64,000 bases of DNA from Perkinsus olseni (Eukaryota > Perkinsozoa > Perkinsida > Perkinsidae), in assembly GCA_013115135.1 (NCBI GenBank), contig JABANP010000071.1:106305-170304 (forward strand). Reading direction: 5' to 3'. Shown here one piece after another: positions 41,089-54,132 of this stretch. How positions within the stretch are numbered: position 1 is the first letter of the stretch; each line of letters starts with the position of its first letter. The notes under the pieces are model-generated. The model had not been told where the DNA came from and did no database searches. It saw only the letters and a list, made by a program, of their open reading frames with translations. The position numbers and the translations under genes are program-made.

Positions 41089-44000
41089 ATGGACGGAGGA
41101 GGATCTCAATCAGCCGCCAAGGCGCATAGGAAGCCCACTTCAGGTAGTAAAGGCTGCTGCCTGTGCTCAGCAGGGCACCCGCCAATGCGTATACGGTGTT
41201 TTTGTCGACGGATAAGCGTGTCAGTCCCTGCGTGATCTTTCTCGAATTATTTCTCTCTTCTTGTCGATACTTGGACGTGGCTGGACCTATTGGCCTCTAA
41301 GCGTTTCCCTCACAATGATCTCGTCGTGGGCCTTGCACGATGCTACGCAGGAAGGCATTACAATTGTTATGACTCGCCTTGCATGATCGGGGAAAACTAG
41401 TCTTTACTGTAGGTGGGAAGGCTAAAAAGAAAAGAGAGAAGACGAATGTCGAACGGCACAACCCGAAAGCCTTCACCTTCTCTGGTGGAATTCACAGTGT
41501 CCAACGCCGTGTACAGAGAGGCCTCGATGTGAAGGCTAAAAGGGAGAAAATAGAGAAGATGGACAAGCGCCCAGAGGGAGTAGAAGCGCCACCGTAAGCA
41601 GCAAATAGGGACCTGTACAGGATAGGAGAGTCCGAAGTTGACGCCGTTGCTGCAGATATGTAGTGGTAGTACAGGGGCCACCTGGTTGCGGCAAAGACGA
41701 CGCTCATTCGAAGTCTGGTGAAGCACTACACCAAGACGACGCTTGGAGCAACCATAGAAGGTACGAGGATTCGAAAGGGGAACCGCCGGGGAGGAGATTG
41801 TCCTCTTTCGCACAGGCCCCATCACAGTGGTGTCTGGCCGCAACCGTCGTTTGACGTTCATAGAGTGTCCAGCAAACGACATGCGGGCCATGATAGACTT
41901 GGCAAAAGTGGCAGACTTGGTATTTCGGCTGCTGCGTTGTATCATCGGCAACACGTTGCCGGCCTCTCAGGTTTTACTAATGGTAGACGCCGCCAGAGGC
42001 TTCGAAATGGAGACCTTCGAGTTCATCAACATCATGCAGGTAAGTGACACCTTGTCTCCTCCTTCTTCCTGATCTTGCCTTCCGTAGGTCCATGGCTTCC
42101 CTCGAGTACTCGGCATCCTAACACACTTGGACGGGTTCAAAGAATCGAAAAGTAGGTATCGCCTCGCCCGGATTACCTTACAGTATCGCTCCTAGGCATC
42201 CGTAAAATGAAGAAGCGATACAAAGCACGATTCTGGGCGGAACTGTATGATGGTGCCAAGATGTTCTACCTCAGCGGCATCCAGTACAGCGGCTCTCGCT
42301 ACAACAAGACCGAGGTGACCAACCTGGCTAGGTACTCCTTCTTTGCTGCTCTCTCGGGAAACCAGTGCACCTGCGTCCTCAGGTTCATCGCCATCCAAAA
42401 GTTCGCGCCTTTGTCATGGCGCCAAGACCACTCCTACATGGTCGCTCACCGGTGGGAAGATCAGACCCTCGTCCCCAATAGCGATACCAGGACGCTCGCG
42501 CTCTATGGCTACGTGTCGGGGTGCCGGCTGCGCACTGAGGGCCAGGCCTTCCACATAGCGGGAGTTGGAGACTTCCCCGCGGCATCCGCGGCTGCGGCCC
42601 TGGATCCCTGCCCTCCTCCGACCAACCAGAACCCCAAGATGAAGGGGCTGGCGTTGAGGACGCTAAGCGACAAGCAGAGGAACCTCTACGCGCCCTACTG
42701 TGAGCACCAGCACATAACCGTGGACTTCGGAGGCGATGTACATCAACACGAGGGAGGCTGAGGAGAGCTTCACTAGGAAGGAAGACGATGATGCGGATGA
42801 TGGTAGTAAGGTTGGCAGGAGGTTGGATTGGGACTGGCTCGGTTGCGCTTAGAAACCACCGACGATGAGGGCCCTGATGGAGGGGTGTCGAGTGATGATG
42901 AGGAGGAAGATGAAGAGATGGACCCTAGTGAGGCTGTGAAGATGGTCCGAGAACTGCAGGATGTCCATCTGGATCTCGACGATAGAGAAGCACCTATGCC
43001 GTTGGTGGCTGGAGGGGCCCAAGTCCCGCCTACTAGACGCCTTGCTGAGGATGAGGAAGAAGAAGAGGACTGGGACGAGGTGCTACACGTTCTTGCCTTT
43101 TCGGTTTGGTGGAATTAGGAGGGCATTGTACCGCAGCAGTTAGCCGGGCGCCATCGGGACTGTAATCATTCGCGCGAAGTTATTCAGAATCCTTCTCTAT
43201 TTTTCTGGCTGTGTGAGCCGAGCTCGCTGTAGGATGGACTCTGTCGAATGATTGGGGCCGAGCTATTGTGGTCGCTGTAGTAGCATAAAAATATCAGAGG
43301 CATCGATGGCTTGTGGGAGGGCTTAGATCAGAGCAATGGACACTCTCGGCTGAGTAAGGTGTACCGCATCTCCATTCAGGATGATAAGGACCGATCTGAT
43401 GATGACGAGGAGGAGGAAGAGGAAGAGGGGGACTACGTCAATCCATTCTTGGAGGTCTCCGACAAGCTTGACGCTGTGGCTCGGGGGTTCGAGGCAGGCG
43501 ACGATGAGGAAGATGATGAGGAGAGCCCCTCGTCGGCTTTCACCTCGGCGCAATGGGACGCCCTTGTCTATGGAGATGGTAGTGCTGCTGGCCTGCCTAG
43601 GGAGAAGGTAGTGGGAAGGTGGGTGTGCTGTGGCCGCCAGTGTTATCGAGGCCTCAAGAGTGAGTGCGATCAACACTCGTGTACTGCCTTTCAATTCTTA
43701 TGTTCTATCTACACTCTCACGCATGCGGGCATGACATTCAGCACGTAGCGCGCTGGCGATGGAAGGGTTTCCTTGCGCGCCAAGCTGGGGAGACGCTCGG
43801 GATGACTCCGTCCTTCCGGTTCAGAAGGAGAAGGCTCCCGAGGAGGAAGGGAAGGTGCAGCTGTTCGACGACGAGGACGAGGATGAGCAGGACTTGGAGG
43901 GCGAGGTTGATGATGATGTGGATACATCGAAGCCGAGGGGGCCCTTCCTGGCCGGCAGAGCACAGTCTGCTGACGACGAGGATGAGGAAGAACAGCAGCT

Positions 44001-46453
44001 GGAATCGGAGGCCTACATCAGACAGTTGAGATGCAGAAGATTCTTTGTTGCCAAGAATATCACCAAAGAGCTTGAAGGAGGGGGAGATCAAGGTACTCCG
44101 ATTGAAGTAGAAGTAGTGCTGGGTTATGGTTGTGGTAGGGTGGCTCGACCAGCGCTGAGGGCGGCATGGATCTGGAGGCTGAGCGACAAGCCAACGCTGA
44201 GGCTAAGGAGAAGGCGGCTATGGAGGAGTCTAAGGGGGCTGATGACGAGGAGGAGGATGAGGTAGTGGCGGGAGTTGATGTCGATGCGGATAGACTGGTG
44301 AACAGGACACTGCCCGCCTGAAGGGCGTGGTGGCTACGAAATCGGAGTTGGACGAGGTCCGGGACTTCAGTGCTGATGATGGAACTCTCGCCATCGGCAC
44401 TTACGCGAAGGTAAGCCCACTCGGTCGTGCATGGAGTCCACTACGTTCGCCGTCCTCCCCCAGCTGGTGTTCGAGAACGTGCCAGCGGAGTCCGTGGAGG
44501 CTCTGAAGGAGAGAAAGTGGCCGCTGATCTTGGGCTCCTTGCTGCCCAGTGAGATGAAGATGGGCTTCATCCAGATGAGGGTAGGCAGCAGCAGCAACAG
44601 CTTCACAATGGTTGCAGTGGGTTCGTTCTTCAGGTCAAGCGACATCGGTGGCATCCGAAGATTCTCAAGACGCGGGACGTGCTGCTGTTCTCGGTTGGGT
44701 GGAGGAGATTCCAAGGCCTGCCAGTCTATGCTTTGGAGGACAGGAATCATAGCCGTGTTAGGATGTTGAAGTAAGCTAATGGTGGTGCCTGACGGAGCAC
44801 AAAGATATGCCCGGCTGGACCCCTCTGGCAGGGCAGTAATCAGATTATTGACAGATTGAATGGAGAGGTTATTATAACCTCCCCATTCGGTAGTCTAACA
44901 CTCATACAAGAACATTTTCCTCACATTCTGAGAGGAATCCCGAATGAGCGAAGCGAAGTTCATCCTGCATTAGAAGTCAGACTGCTGCTCCGCTGGTGTA
45001 CTCGGAATCCTCGTCATTCGAGAGCTCTCGAATAGAAATGAAACGCTGAATGAGAAAGCGACAGAGACAGTGTCTGGTCTGATGCCCGATTTCCGCATGC
45101 TCTATGATGCTCGCTCCATTCGTGATGCCTTGGAAGAGTACTGAACGAGTATGGAGGTATACCTCTGCTGTAGATACACCCCGGAGCATATGCATTGCCT
45201 CGCTACAGTGTACGGTCCCAGTATAGCCCCTAATACTGGTGTCTTGGCTATCCGTAACTGGAAGGCCGTGCCCAGCTACAGGGTCGCTCTTACAGGACAG
45301 GTGAGGCTAGCCTCCGTAGTCATCCGTCTGATAGTGCCGGTCGGGCGTGTAGGTGATGGAATCGGCCGAAAAGTTCGACATCGTTAAGAAACTTAAGCTG
45401 GTAGGAGAGCCGACGAAGGTCTTCAAGAACACCGCCTTCATCAAGGGTAAGTCTTATTGAGGGCCTGCGGCTGTCCCTCTAGCTCTCCGTCAGGAATGTT
45501 CAACTCCGATTTGGAGGTCTCCAAGTGCATCGGTGCGAAGATACAGACGGTGTCGGGTATTCGTGGTGAAATCAAGAAGGCCCATAAGGCCAATGGCGAC
45601 TTCCGTGCGGGGTTCGAGGATAAGATCAAGATGTCGGATTTGGTGATGCTGAAGGCTTGGGTCAACGTCCCTCTGCCGAAGTTCTACAACCCCAATGTTG
45701 GACGTACCGGAGTGGCGACGGATGAGGACCATTGCGGAGCTACGGAGGGCTACCAACACGCCGATACCGAACAAGCTGGACTCTAGCTATGGGCAGGGAA
45801 GACAGGAGAGAGTCGATAGGAAGTAAGCGAAAGGTCTCCGGATCGATCCTCGGCAAGGGCACTTTTCAGATCCACGCCGTTGAACATACCGGACTCCCTT
45901 AAGAAGCAGCTGCCATTCAAGAGCAAGGCCAAGGTAGGTTGATGGGTCGGAGTACCCCTGGCGATATTCAGTCGTCTATTCTCAGGTACAAGAGGCTAAG
46001 GAGAAGACCAAGCTCGACAAGAAGGCTGCTGTTGTTCGCAGTAAAGAGGACAAGGACGTAGGGCAACTCGAGTGTTATCGCGATTATTAGGGCAAGGGGC
46101 AAGTTTGGATCTCTATTATGGTGTATCCCTTTCAGGTGGCGTCCCTGCTCCAGAGGCTGTACACTATTCGGCAGCAGCGCACGAAGCAGCGCAGGGAGGT
46201 GAGGGATAGAGTCACTGTGGATGAATTGTGAAGTCCGTCTGTAGGCGAATGAGAGAAGGTGGGCGAAGAAGAAGGCGGCCCAGCATGAGGTTGATGTCAT
46301 TCGAGAGGACAACGCCAAGGAGAACCGCAAGAAGAGGTCAGCCAGAGGCACGAATTTCGTGGCGCAGTGACGGTCCCGAGTGTTAGGTATGTTAAGGAAG
46401 GCATGCGACAAGAGCAGCAGAAGAAGCGCATGCGGCTGGACCGAGCTGATTAG
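41089..46453 (+). CDS. BMS1: Ribosome biogenesis GTPase BMS1
   Basis: Nucleolar GTPase of the SSU processome needed for 40S maturation. ATG at 41089 gives [19 protein letters not shown] (basic start, as in BMS1). [20 protein letters not shown] precedes the P-loop [20 protein letters not shown] at about 41660-41720. Then come [79 protein letters not shown] and VTNLARY...[11 protein letters not shown] long acidic middle is split over exons 42.8-44.3 kb. The conserved C-terminal domain has [60 protein letters not shown] and [10 protein letters not shown], then [21 protein letters not shown] basic tail ends [15 protein letters not shown]. Single extra bases break the frame at the P-loop (A-run 41693-41695) and at 45698-45699. 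The exact joins of the acidic exons are unresolved. Confidence 0.9.
45823..45869 (+). repeat. 47-nt intron with T-arm-like core (BMS1)
   Basis: GT at 45823, AG at 45868-45869. The core GGTCTCCGGATCGATCCTCG is in gene sense. Removal joins [12 protein letters not shown] to [19 protein letters not shown], a conserved BMS1 stretch. Confidence 0.75.
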
Positions 46454-46618
46454 TTCCCGGCTGGGCGAGATCAAGTCGCTAACGTCTGTTCCACACGTAT
46501 TTACCATCATCAACTTGAACGTTTCTACCACATTTCTCCCGTGATCGTCGTGTTGAAGTTGGCACCGCTCTGAGTCTGCACGCGTATAGATTTTGTGAAG
46601 AGAACCCCCAGGAAGAGA

Positions 46619-49600
46619 ATGGATGACGAGTCACCATTGGACAGTATAGAAGATACGGTATTGCCGCCGTTGCCTTCAAAGCCACGGGAGGGAACCGCCG
46701 ATGACGCAACGCAGCGCGAAGATTCCCCAGTAGAGACATCAACGAGGGAGAGGAAAGAAGATGGTAGGCACGCTCAGTGGTTCCACTGCTGTGAATACTA
46801 CTGATCGGATAGTGTGATATTTACCACTAGCGTACTAGGATTACCATTGCATAGTTGATGCTGAGAACTCGGCTCCGTTTTTCTAGGCACACCACCCGCA
46901 GGGGCTGCTCCCAAGGAGCGTAAGGTCATCGTCGTGCCCTCCGAGAGCGTGCAGGTGATTGACTCTGAGCACGCTGACCCAGGACTGAAAACAGGTGAGA
47001 AGCCTCTCCCAAGATGGGCGGCATCATTCGCCCCCTCGAGGATTCGCCACACTCGTCAGCTGACTGTAGGAGTTGTGCTTCAGCCATCGCCACAGCAGTC
47101 CCCGCGAAGGAGATATCGGACCATGACCGCCTCTTCTACTTGGCGAGGACTTCCTGCTTCAAGGAGATATCGACCATGCCTCAGTGGAAGGAGGATCCTC
47201 ACATGTAAGCTGCTGGTGATGCGAGAACTCCAAAGTTGGCTTGTGCAGGATACTGACTGCTCGAGACGACGAGGGCCACTCGCTGCTGCATTGGGCAGCG
47301 CTGGTGGATGATTTCAATTTCATAGAGTAGGTCAACGGCGGAGCGGACGGAGGAGGAAAATCTTTTTCTGTACAGAGCGTTTTGTAACCTACCCGACTTC
47401 GACACCCTCGTCGGTCCGGACCCCAAGGCGAGTAACCTACAGACACCACTCATGTGGGCCATCATCAAGGGCAACCTCAGGAGCATGGCGTCCCTCTACG
47501 CCAGAGGGGCATCTCTCGCCGCGGCCGACTCCCTCAAAGTAATTCCCAAGCATCATCCTCATGGGGCTTACCATTTCTCCCGCTCAACTGTAGCGAGTTA
47601 CGTGGGCTAGGACATCCGCCAGACTGTGATTCATCAGCCCTAGCTCCGGAGTACTAGATCTCCTTCTTCTTGACCGAGTATCGTCTTCTGCATCGTCATA
47701 AACGTTGTTGTGCTTTCCCATGTTACCTATTTCAGGCCAATGGTGTGATACTAGCATCGCAGCACAACCAGCTGTTGGCCTTGTTGTTGCTCCATTATTG
47801 GTGCCAACAGCAGGGTGACCTCAGCCCTTTCCTAGACCAGCGTGATCAAACCGGATGCTCGGCGGCCCACTGGGCTGCCTACAAGGTGAGTCCACCTCTC
47901 CGTACCTCCTCGACATACGCCTCCTCAGGGGTATGTGAACATCCTGCGCTACTTGGACTACTTCGGCCTGCCCCTGGACGAACAAGATAACCAGGGCATG
48001 ACCCCTCTCCACCGAGCAACCATCTCCCAATGGCCAGAGGTGAGCTCACTTCTCCTCTGTCCTCTCCAAGACTGAGTGCTGCGTATGGGGTCCCTCGGCA
48101 CCTCCTGCCGTCATGATTATGTTACAATACTGTAACCTTCGTGCGGCCTCAAACTCAAATTCCGGGGCGTCACTAACTCAGCGTTATGGCGAGGATGAGA
48201 GTAGTTTTGATCAGGCATGCGACTTCCTGATTGGCAAGGGGTTGCAACCCACTGGCTAAAAACAACAGTGATGAGACACCGCTCGACATCGCGAGGAAGC
48301 AGGTGGAGGGAAGAGTGCCGCTGGGAGGATCGGAAGGACATCCTCTTCAGAAAAACAACTTCCTTGCGAATTCTATTTTAAAATCCATCGTGAAGCACAA
48401 GAGTAAACAGAGACGAGGGTACCGACAGCTGGAGGAGGCCAATGAACTCACCGTCAGAGCTAGCGGCCCGAGCTCCGCCACGCCGGTAGGCCAGCCTCGG
48501 CAAGTTGCTCCACCGCTTATGTTGTGTCCTTCAGGAGGTCATTCAGAACGATATGGAAGAGGGCCACTCCCATATGCCTGCCAGGGCCGCTCTTGATGAT
48601 GAGCTCATCGCGAAGGAGGCTCGTGTGCCGTGGTGGATGTCACTGCTTGGCGACAAACAGGTGGAGCGAAGCACTCTTCCCAATATGACTACGTCTTCCT
48701 CCCGTTCAGTCCTTGTGGGTCTTCCCTGGCTTCTACGCTCTAGTCGCCCTTGTCTGGATTTCCTCCTTCTTCCTCGATATTCGTCCCCCTCGGTTACGAC
48801 CTGGCACCCCGTGTCATACATCATAGCTGAGGTGACTGACAGCGGCAACGACCGGCCGAGCTCTCACGCTTCAGGTCCTGGCTCCAGTCTGTTTACTAAT
48901 GTTTGCAGTACTAGTTTTCGGCGACCCTGGAAGGCGCCCCAAACGGGCTAGAGGGCACTCCGCGGTGGAGGAGCTTTCTGAAAAGGTAGGGTTTTATACC
49001 GCTTGCTGTAGCGAAGCGACGGTTGTTCTTCTTCTCAGATAGTTGCCTTTGCCTTCCGGAGAGAGACTTTCGACAGCGTCATGGATCATGACCTGTCAGC
49101 GATTTCAGGGCAGCATGTTGCTAACATGGACCCCTCTCGAGTGTGCCATACTTGTTGGATCTGGAAAGGACTCCGGACGAAGCACTGCCCCGTAAGCATC
49201 CGTCGGTCGTCCTGGTCCGACTGCCGCTACGCCGATGGTTGTCCTTCTGAATGTCCAAAATATCTCTGCGATAAGGAGCCCCTCACAGTGAACGGGTCTT
49301 CGTCTGTATCCGGAGAGCTCGTTTTTTTGTCAGATATGCGACTGCTGTGTAGACGACTTTGATCATCACTGCACTTGGCTCAACAACTGTGTCGGTGGTG
49401 GTAACCAGCGGCTGTTCATAGTATTCTGCGTGGCGGAATTTCTCATCCAACTTTTCCACATTATAGTGGCATGGCAGTGCCTGGGCAGGATACCCGATGC
49501 CATGAAGACAGATTACTCTGGTAAGGCTGAGATCTCGGCGTAGTCCTTGACGTGTTGGGAGCGCCATCGCCTGGTTCAGGTTGGTGGGGCTGGATTACCT

Positions 49601-50151
49601 TCGTGGTGGGCAGACAGCCGTTGTTGTTGATTGTGTTCATAGTGGAAGTTATGACACTCCCTTGGGAGGCCTTCATCATCTTCTTCCAGTGTCGAGTTGT
49701 TGCTAAGAACATGTACACCAACGAGATGATCAACTTCCACAGGTAGTCTTGTACAGCAAGCTAGCGCTCTGCTGAGCAAGTCTCACTGAGAAGGGTGCCA
49801 GAGGTCGCCACTGGTCAGATATGGTCACTTCTGGCGAATGATGGCCACGGGCGGACTGTCCGGCGTCGATCCTGAGGAGGGGCGGGGAAGAGTCCACAGA
49901 GAATTCAGGAATCCTTTCGACAAGGTGAGGTTCATTCGAACGCCTGTCTCGATGTTCCCGAATCTCGCATGTGCCATGCTCGTATTCAGGGAGTAAAAAC
50001 CAATTGTTTGGACTTCTGGCTCGGCCATCGTGAGAATCGACGACGCGTTGTTGCTATGAGCGACACCGAGAAGGAGAATTTGACAGAACGATGCGCCCTT
50101 GGAGACCGGGAGATGGATCAATTCAGTGGCGACCTTCATCCCCATCAATAG
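46619..50151 (+). CDS. Ankyrin-repeat DHHC palmitoyltransferase (ZDHHC17/AKR1-like)
   Basis: Protein S-acyltransferase of Golgi or related membranes. ATG at 46619 gives MDDESPLDSIEDTVLPPLPS, followed by an intron. Ankyrin repeats follow: DDEGHSLLHWAALVDDFNFI, NLQTPLMWAIIKGNLRSMAS with LYARGASLAAADSLK, QTGCSAAHWAAYK, YVNILRYLDYFGLPLDEQDN with QGMTPLHRATI, and a last repeat CNPLAKNNSDETPLDIARKQ. After hydrophobic exons (48.7-48.85 kb) comes the CRD: CHTCWIWKGLRTKHCP, then CVDDFDHHCTWLNNCVGGGN with the DHHC active Cys. FIVFCVAEFLIQLFHIIVAW is membrane, then KNMYTNEMINFHR and YGHFW, NPFDKG and NCLDFWLG (the TTxE-like/NPF region). The stop is at 50149. Introns are about 50-100 nt. The exact boundaries of the second membrane pair are approximate. 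Confidence 0.85.
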
Positions 50152-51103
50152 ACAGCCAGAGCTACCTCCGATGAGCACCCAGGCTGTTACCTTAGGAGAT
50201 ACTATTTCGCTTCTTTAACTCACTTTCTCTTAGCTTTGCGCTGTAAAGTTGAATTGCGTCTCCGATCCTCGCCCCTTGTGTTGGTCCAATCCTCGGTAGT
50301 CCTCCAGTGGTGGTATTTCCGCACAGGTTCCATGTAATCTAACGGTAGCTTCATAGCCGGCTCGCTTCGGTGAGAGGCATGCAAAGAACTGGAACGTATG
50401 TTGCTCTCACAACCCTACGGTCTTCCGGCCTGGAGAATCGCCGATACTGTCCTGCTCGGCGCGATGGCACATCCACCGGCGTTGATGTCGTCGTTAGCGT
50501 GGCTGCGCACTATGCTCAGGCTTCATTTTGCACATTCACTATGGGGGAGTATATCAGCGTTTACAGCTGAAGTATGGGGAGACAATACTGCCGCGTGATG
50601 ATGAATGGGAAGGAATAATAGAATAGGTCGACGATAACGGACGGAGCTCATGGCAAACTGTTGGAGTTGTTAGTAGAGCCGTCTAGGTTCGGCGCGCCAA
50701 TCTATACGCGTACACATATGAAGTTGATCGATCTTTACGAGTCAGCTATTCTCGTAGTTGCCCTTTTTCATATACTGGCTCTTTCCGGCCTATCGTGTTC
50801 GTCAATCGTGGACTGGTCCTACCATCGTTAGTTCTCGTACGACTCCCTTAACACAAACTAAGTGGTTAAACATGAATGCCGCTGAAATACCTGCCGCAAA
50901 GTTTCAAGCAAATTATGTATTTGTAGTATTGATCACTCACAGCACAGTGCCAGTGGTGTGAAGTGTGCACGCATGCGCATTCGGCAAGTGATGTCGTGCG
51001 TACATCGCGGTGTGATCGATTCTTTCAAAGCTAACCAGTTTTCAGTCAGAAGTAGTTCTGGCTCGCTTGGGACATGCTTCCCTTAGATCTTCGTTCGCCT
51101 CGC
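50152..51103. other. Intergenic between DHHC and SLC35F6 genes
   Basis: Short ORFs only. No tRNA, repeat or conserved peptide recognised. Confidence 0.4.
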
Positions 51104-51161
51104 GTAAAGTCGAGTTGAACTGTGGAACCTTCCCGGATCGAATCCACTTTTCCCGCCGCAG
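51104..51161 (+). repeat. Candidate 58-nt leader intron with T-arm-like core (SLC35F6-like)
   Basis: GTAAAGTCGAG donor at 51104 and CCGCCGCAG acceptor at 51161 enclose TTCCCGGATCGAATCCACTT. It lies 17 nt upstream of the ATG, so it would be spliced from the 5' untranslated region. Confidence 0.45.
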
Positions 51162-51178
51162 AGTTGGGGTGACCAGCA

Positions 51179-52408
51179 ATGGCGCTCTTTAGAGCCTTTT
51201 TCTCCGTAGCCCGCTCGATATCCATGTCTCGCTACCTACTATACTTTCTGGTTGGTATTCTGTCTGGTACCGCAACCTACACTATCATGAAGACAATGTA
51301 TCAGACTTCGTCTGTCGGTATCGCTGACGCGGCTCCCCACCTCTTCGTCAAGCCAGGTTTCGTTACAACGGTCACAACGCTGGCAATGTTCACCTCCGCT
51401 TTGGTGCACTTGGTCTCTTTATCGTTCGAAAGATACCGTAAAAGCCTGCGGCCCGTGAAGGTGAAGATGCTTTTCGTTGTAGCCATCCCCGCTCTCTGCG
51501 ACCTTTGCGGCTCCTCACTACAGAACATCTCATTAGTCTACATTCCCACATCGATTTTCCAAATCCTCAAGGGAAGTGTCCTCATTTTCTCGGCACTTTT
51601 TCGCCGAGTTTTCCTACGTAAGAGGTTCACAGACAGTAACTTGGTCGGTCTGTGTATTTGCGTATTCGGTCTCTTCCCCGTCGGTATCGCGCACATCCTT
51701 TCTAAAGGGACCTCGAGCAGTTCCGGGAAGACTGATATAGCCCTCGGCCTCGGTCTCGTGCTGGCTGCCCAGTTTCTGAGAGGTGCTCAGTTCGTGGTGG
51801 AGGAGTATCTTTTGAAACCGCCGCACACATTACCCGCGCTGCTCATGGTTGGGGGTGGAGGGCTTCTGGGGGACTCTCGTGATGACATCTTTCGTCCTAC
51901 CGCTGCTGCAGCATGTATCCGGAAATGATGTTGGAAATGTCCTAGAGAATACTTGTGATACGCTGATGATGCTGTGGGAGTCTGCCACCCTTATGAGCCT
52001 GGCAGCGGGCCTCTTCACAGCTTTCTTCATATTCAAGATAAGTGCTGCATTGGTGACAGTAGAGGCATCAGCAGTGCATAGATCATTCTTACAAATTACA
52101 AGAACCGTATCCGTGTGGATACTATCCGTTCTAATGTACGTTCGGGTACCTTCTAAAGATGAGTTTCACACAGTTCTGTATCCTGTATCAGGCACTACAC
52201 AAGCACCGATCGTCACCTGGGGGAGCCTCTCACCTGGTACTCTATTCTACAGGCATTTGGTTTCGCAGTGCTCATATACGGTCAACTCGTTTATGATGAT
52301 GTTCTCGGTTTCCCATTCCGCTCAGTATGTTTCCGCTCGCCACCCGGAAAGGAACAGCTCACTAAATCTCATAGTGATGATCTCGAGGAGCCTCATCGTA
52401 GCCTCTAA
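51179..52408 (+). CDS. Drug/metabolite-transporter superfamily protein, SLC35F6-like
   Basis: Multi-pass membrane transporter of the nucleotide-sugar/EamA-like group. ATG at 51179 gives MALFRAFFSVARSISMSRYL. About ten hydrophobic segments follow, among them LLYFLVGILSGTATYTIMKT, FVTTVTTLAMFTSALVHLVS and MLFVVAIPALCDLCGSSLQN. YIPTSIFQILKGSVLIFSAL is the diagnostic SLC35F motif (xSFQMLRGAVIIFTGL type). Then come LVGLCICVFGLFPVGI, LAAQFLRGAQFVVEEYLLK (Q-x-VxEE) and GVEGFWGTLVMTSFVLPLLQ (GxEGxxG), and a last exon WYSILQAFGFAVLIYGQLVY ending HSDDLEEPHRSL*. One intron (about 55 nt) starts GTACGTTC after WILSVLM. The frame shifts by one G in the G-run 51851-51855; reading four Gs restores GVEGFWG. 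The substrate is unknown. Confidence 0.82.
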
Positions 52409-54132
52409 CTCTAATCCTCTAGGTCTCGTTCACGCTCTGATTATTGTATCCATCATGTGACGGATGAGGATAAGCAGATTGATCTCATCATTGTATTCCC
52501 ATCTAACCCACTCTGCGATGGTGACCGCACAGCGCTTCTGGCCACAACTGATTCTTATGCTGGTGTAGGTCTCGTATGTTCCATATGACGGATTTTATTA
52601 GGCAGATTTATCTGATGAATAGTGCGCGTTTATGACCATACAGCGGTTGCCCCTGCTGTTATAGGCTTCATCCCTCCTCACAGTGCTTGTAGCGCTTCCT
52701 CTCATGCTGTCTAGAGTGTCGAGTTCTACATTTCACTTCAACTGGATTTTGCTATCTCTTCCTCATCTCCCTGCTGTGCTACCGATACCATCGTCAAAGG
52801 AAAGAACCATACGCAGCAGGTATGTGCTGATGCGCCCGCCGCTCAAGTTTCGATAACGAAGAATTCGTCAAGATTCACAGAAGAGATGCAACGGTGTCAT
52901 GGTCAACTATCTTCCGCTGGCAGCGACTCAGGCGAACTCAATACCCAGTTTATTGATGGCGTTGACTCGTTCCATGTGATTCGTTAAATCTTTCTCTACT
53001 TCGCATATCGTCATTATTCAGTTCAGTCGGGGGTTCTGTGGATGTTGGCTCGGCAGTCTGCTCATGGCACGTGAGAATGTAAATAGCAAACCAAACAAAG
53101 CGCATCCGAGATTCAGAAACACTCGTAGCTACGTGAGGCGTAAGCGATGACACGGTGTACCAGCAGTAAGCTAAAGTGGTGCAAGAAACGAATTCTTCCA
53201 ACTCAGACAGCACTCGAAATCTGTTCACAAAATAAGAGACTTTCCAAGAAAGTCGTCGTAGCTGTCCGGTGATGCTCCGTCCACTCCCGCTCCGAACACC
53301 AGCGTCAGGCACTCGTTGAGATTGATTTTTCTCCCCGTCGGATCCCTGGGGCGGTACCCAAGTCGGGAGAGAGCCTGAGTTGGAAGGGGTGACGTCGAGC
53401 AGAACGGAACAGTGAGCTGCTACTGGGCCCGCATCTGCCCCAAGGTCAATCGTCCGTATCAATGCCAAACCGGAATGATACACCGCTCGCTCTAACGCCC
53501 GTCCTGGTCGATTGAACGTCTTCTGTCGGAGTAGTCTCAGATGAAGCTGATTCAGAAGAAACAATGAGCTGTGATGCCGGAGCCTTCGTCCAGACTAAGA
53601 TCGGCCAAAGCGTAACAATTCGGAGCTCGTTCAACGGGTAGGGACTCACTACTAGGGAACCAGATTGGAATTGGGATGCTTGCTCGGCAAAGAAACGAAG
53701 TTGAAACGAGACGCCGTTGACACTTTATTCTCGACGGACAGGGCTGCTCCGAGATGAGCCGAAGCGGTACTTCTCACGCGATGGCCGAGTTCTTGCTTAC
53801 CTCTCCATGTGGATGGCGGAGTGCGCCTTTAGCGGTAGCAAAGGTGGCCGTGAGATATCGATTGAGGGACGGGGGCTCCACATCTCTCACAAGTCCGGTC
53901 TCATCCGTGCTGGACTGTTCATTGGTATTACGAACCTTCGAGGACTTTCTTCCATGAGAAGTGACTGACAAAGGCTGCCAGTTACTCGGCGCAAGTATGG
54001 CGAGAGAACGATCAGAACTCAGCCAAAGGGACGCCTGCTAGTGTGGTCATGTTAATCACCCTGTTCCCGGTCCGCGGTACCCTTGACCTTGGCTATTTTC
54101 TTCGGCAGTAGGGCGTGGGGGAAGTTGATAAC
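52409..54132. other. No confident gene
   Basis: Contains minus-strand ORFs (for example 52950-53564) and plus ORFs without recognisable motifs. They may be exons of the weak minus-strand gene beginning near 55.1 kb or may be chance ORFs. Confidence 0.35.

Noticed and set aside
50340..50390. AATCTAACGGTAGC...GGCTCGCTTCGG as a tRNA D/anticodon region
   Set aside because: No acceptor stem or T-arm partner could be paired.
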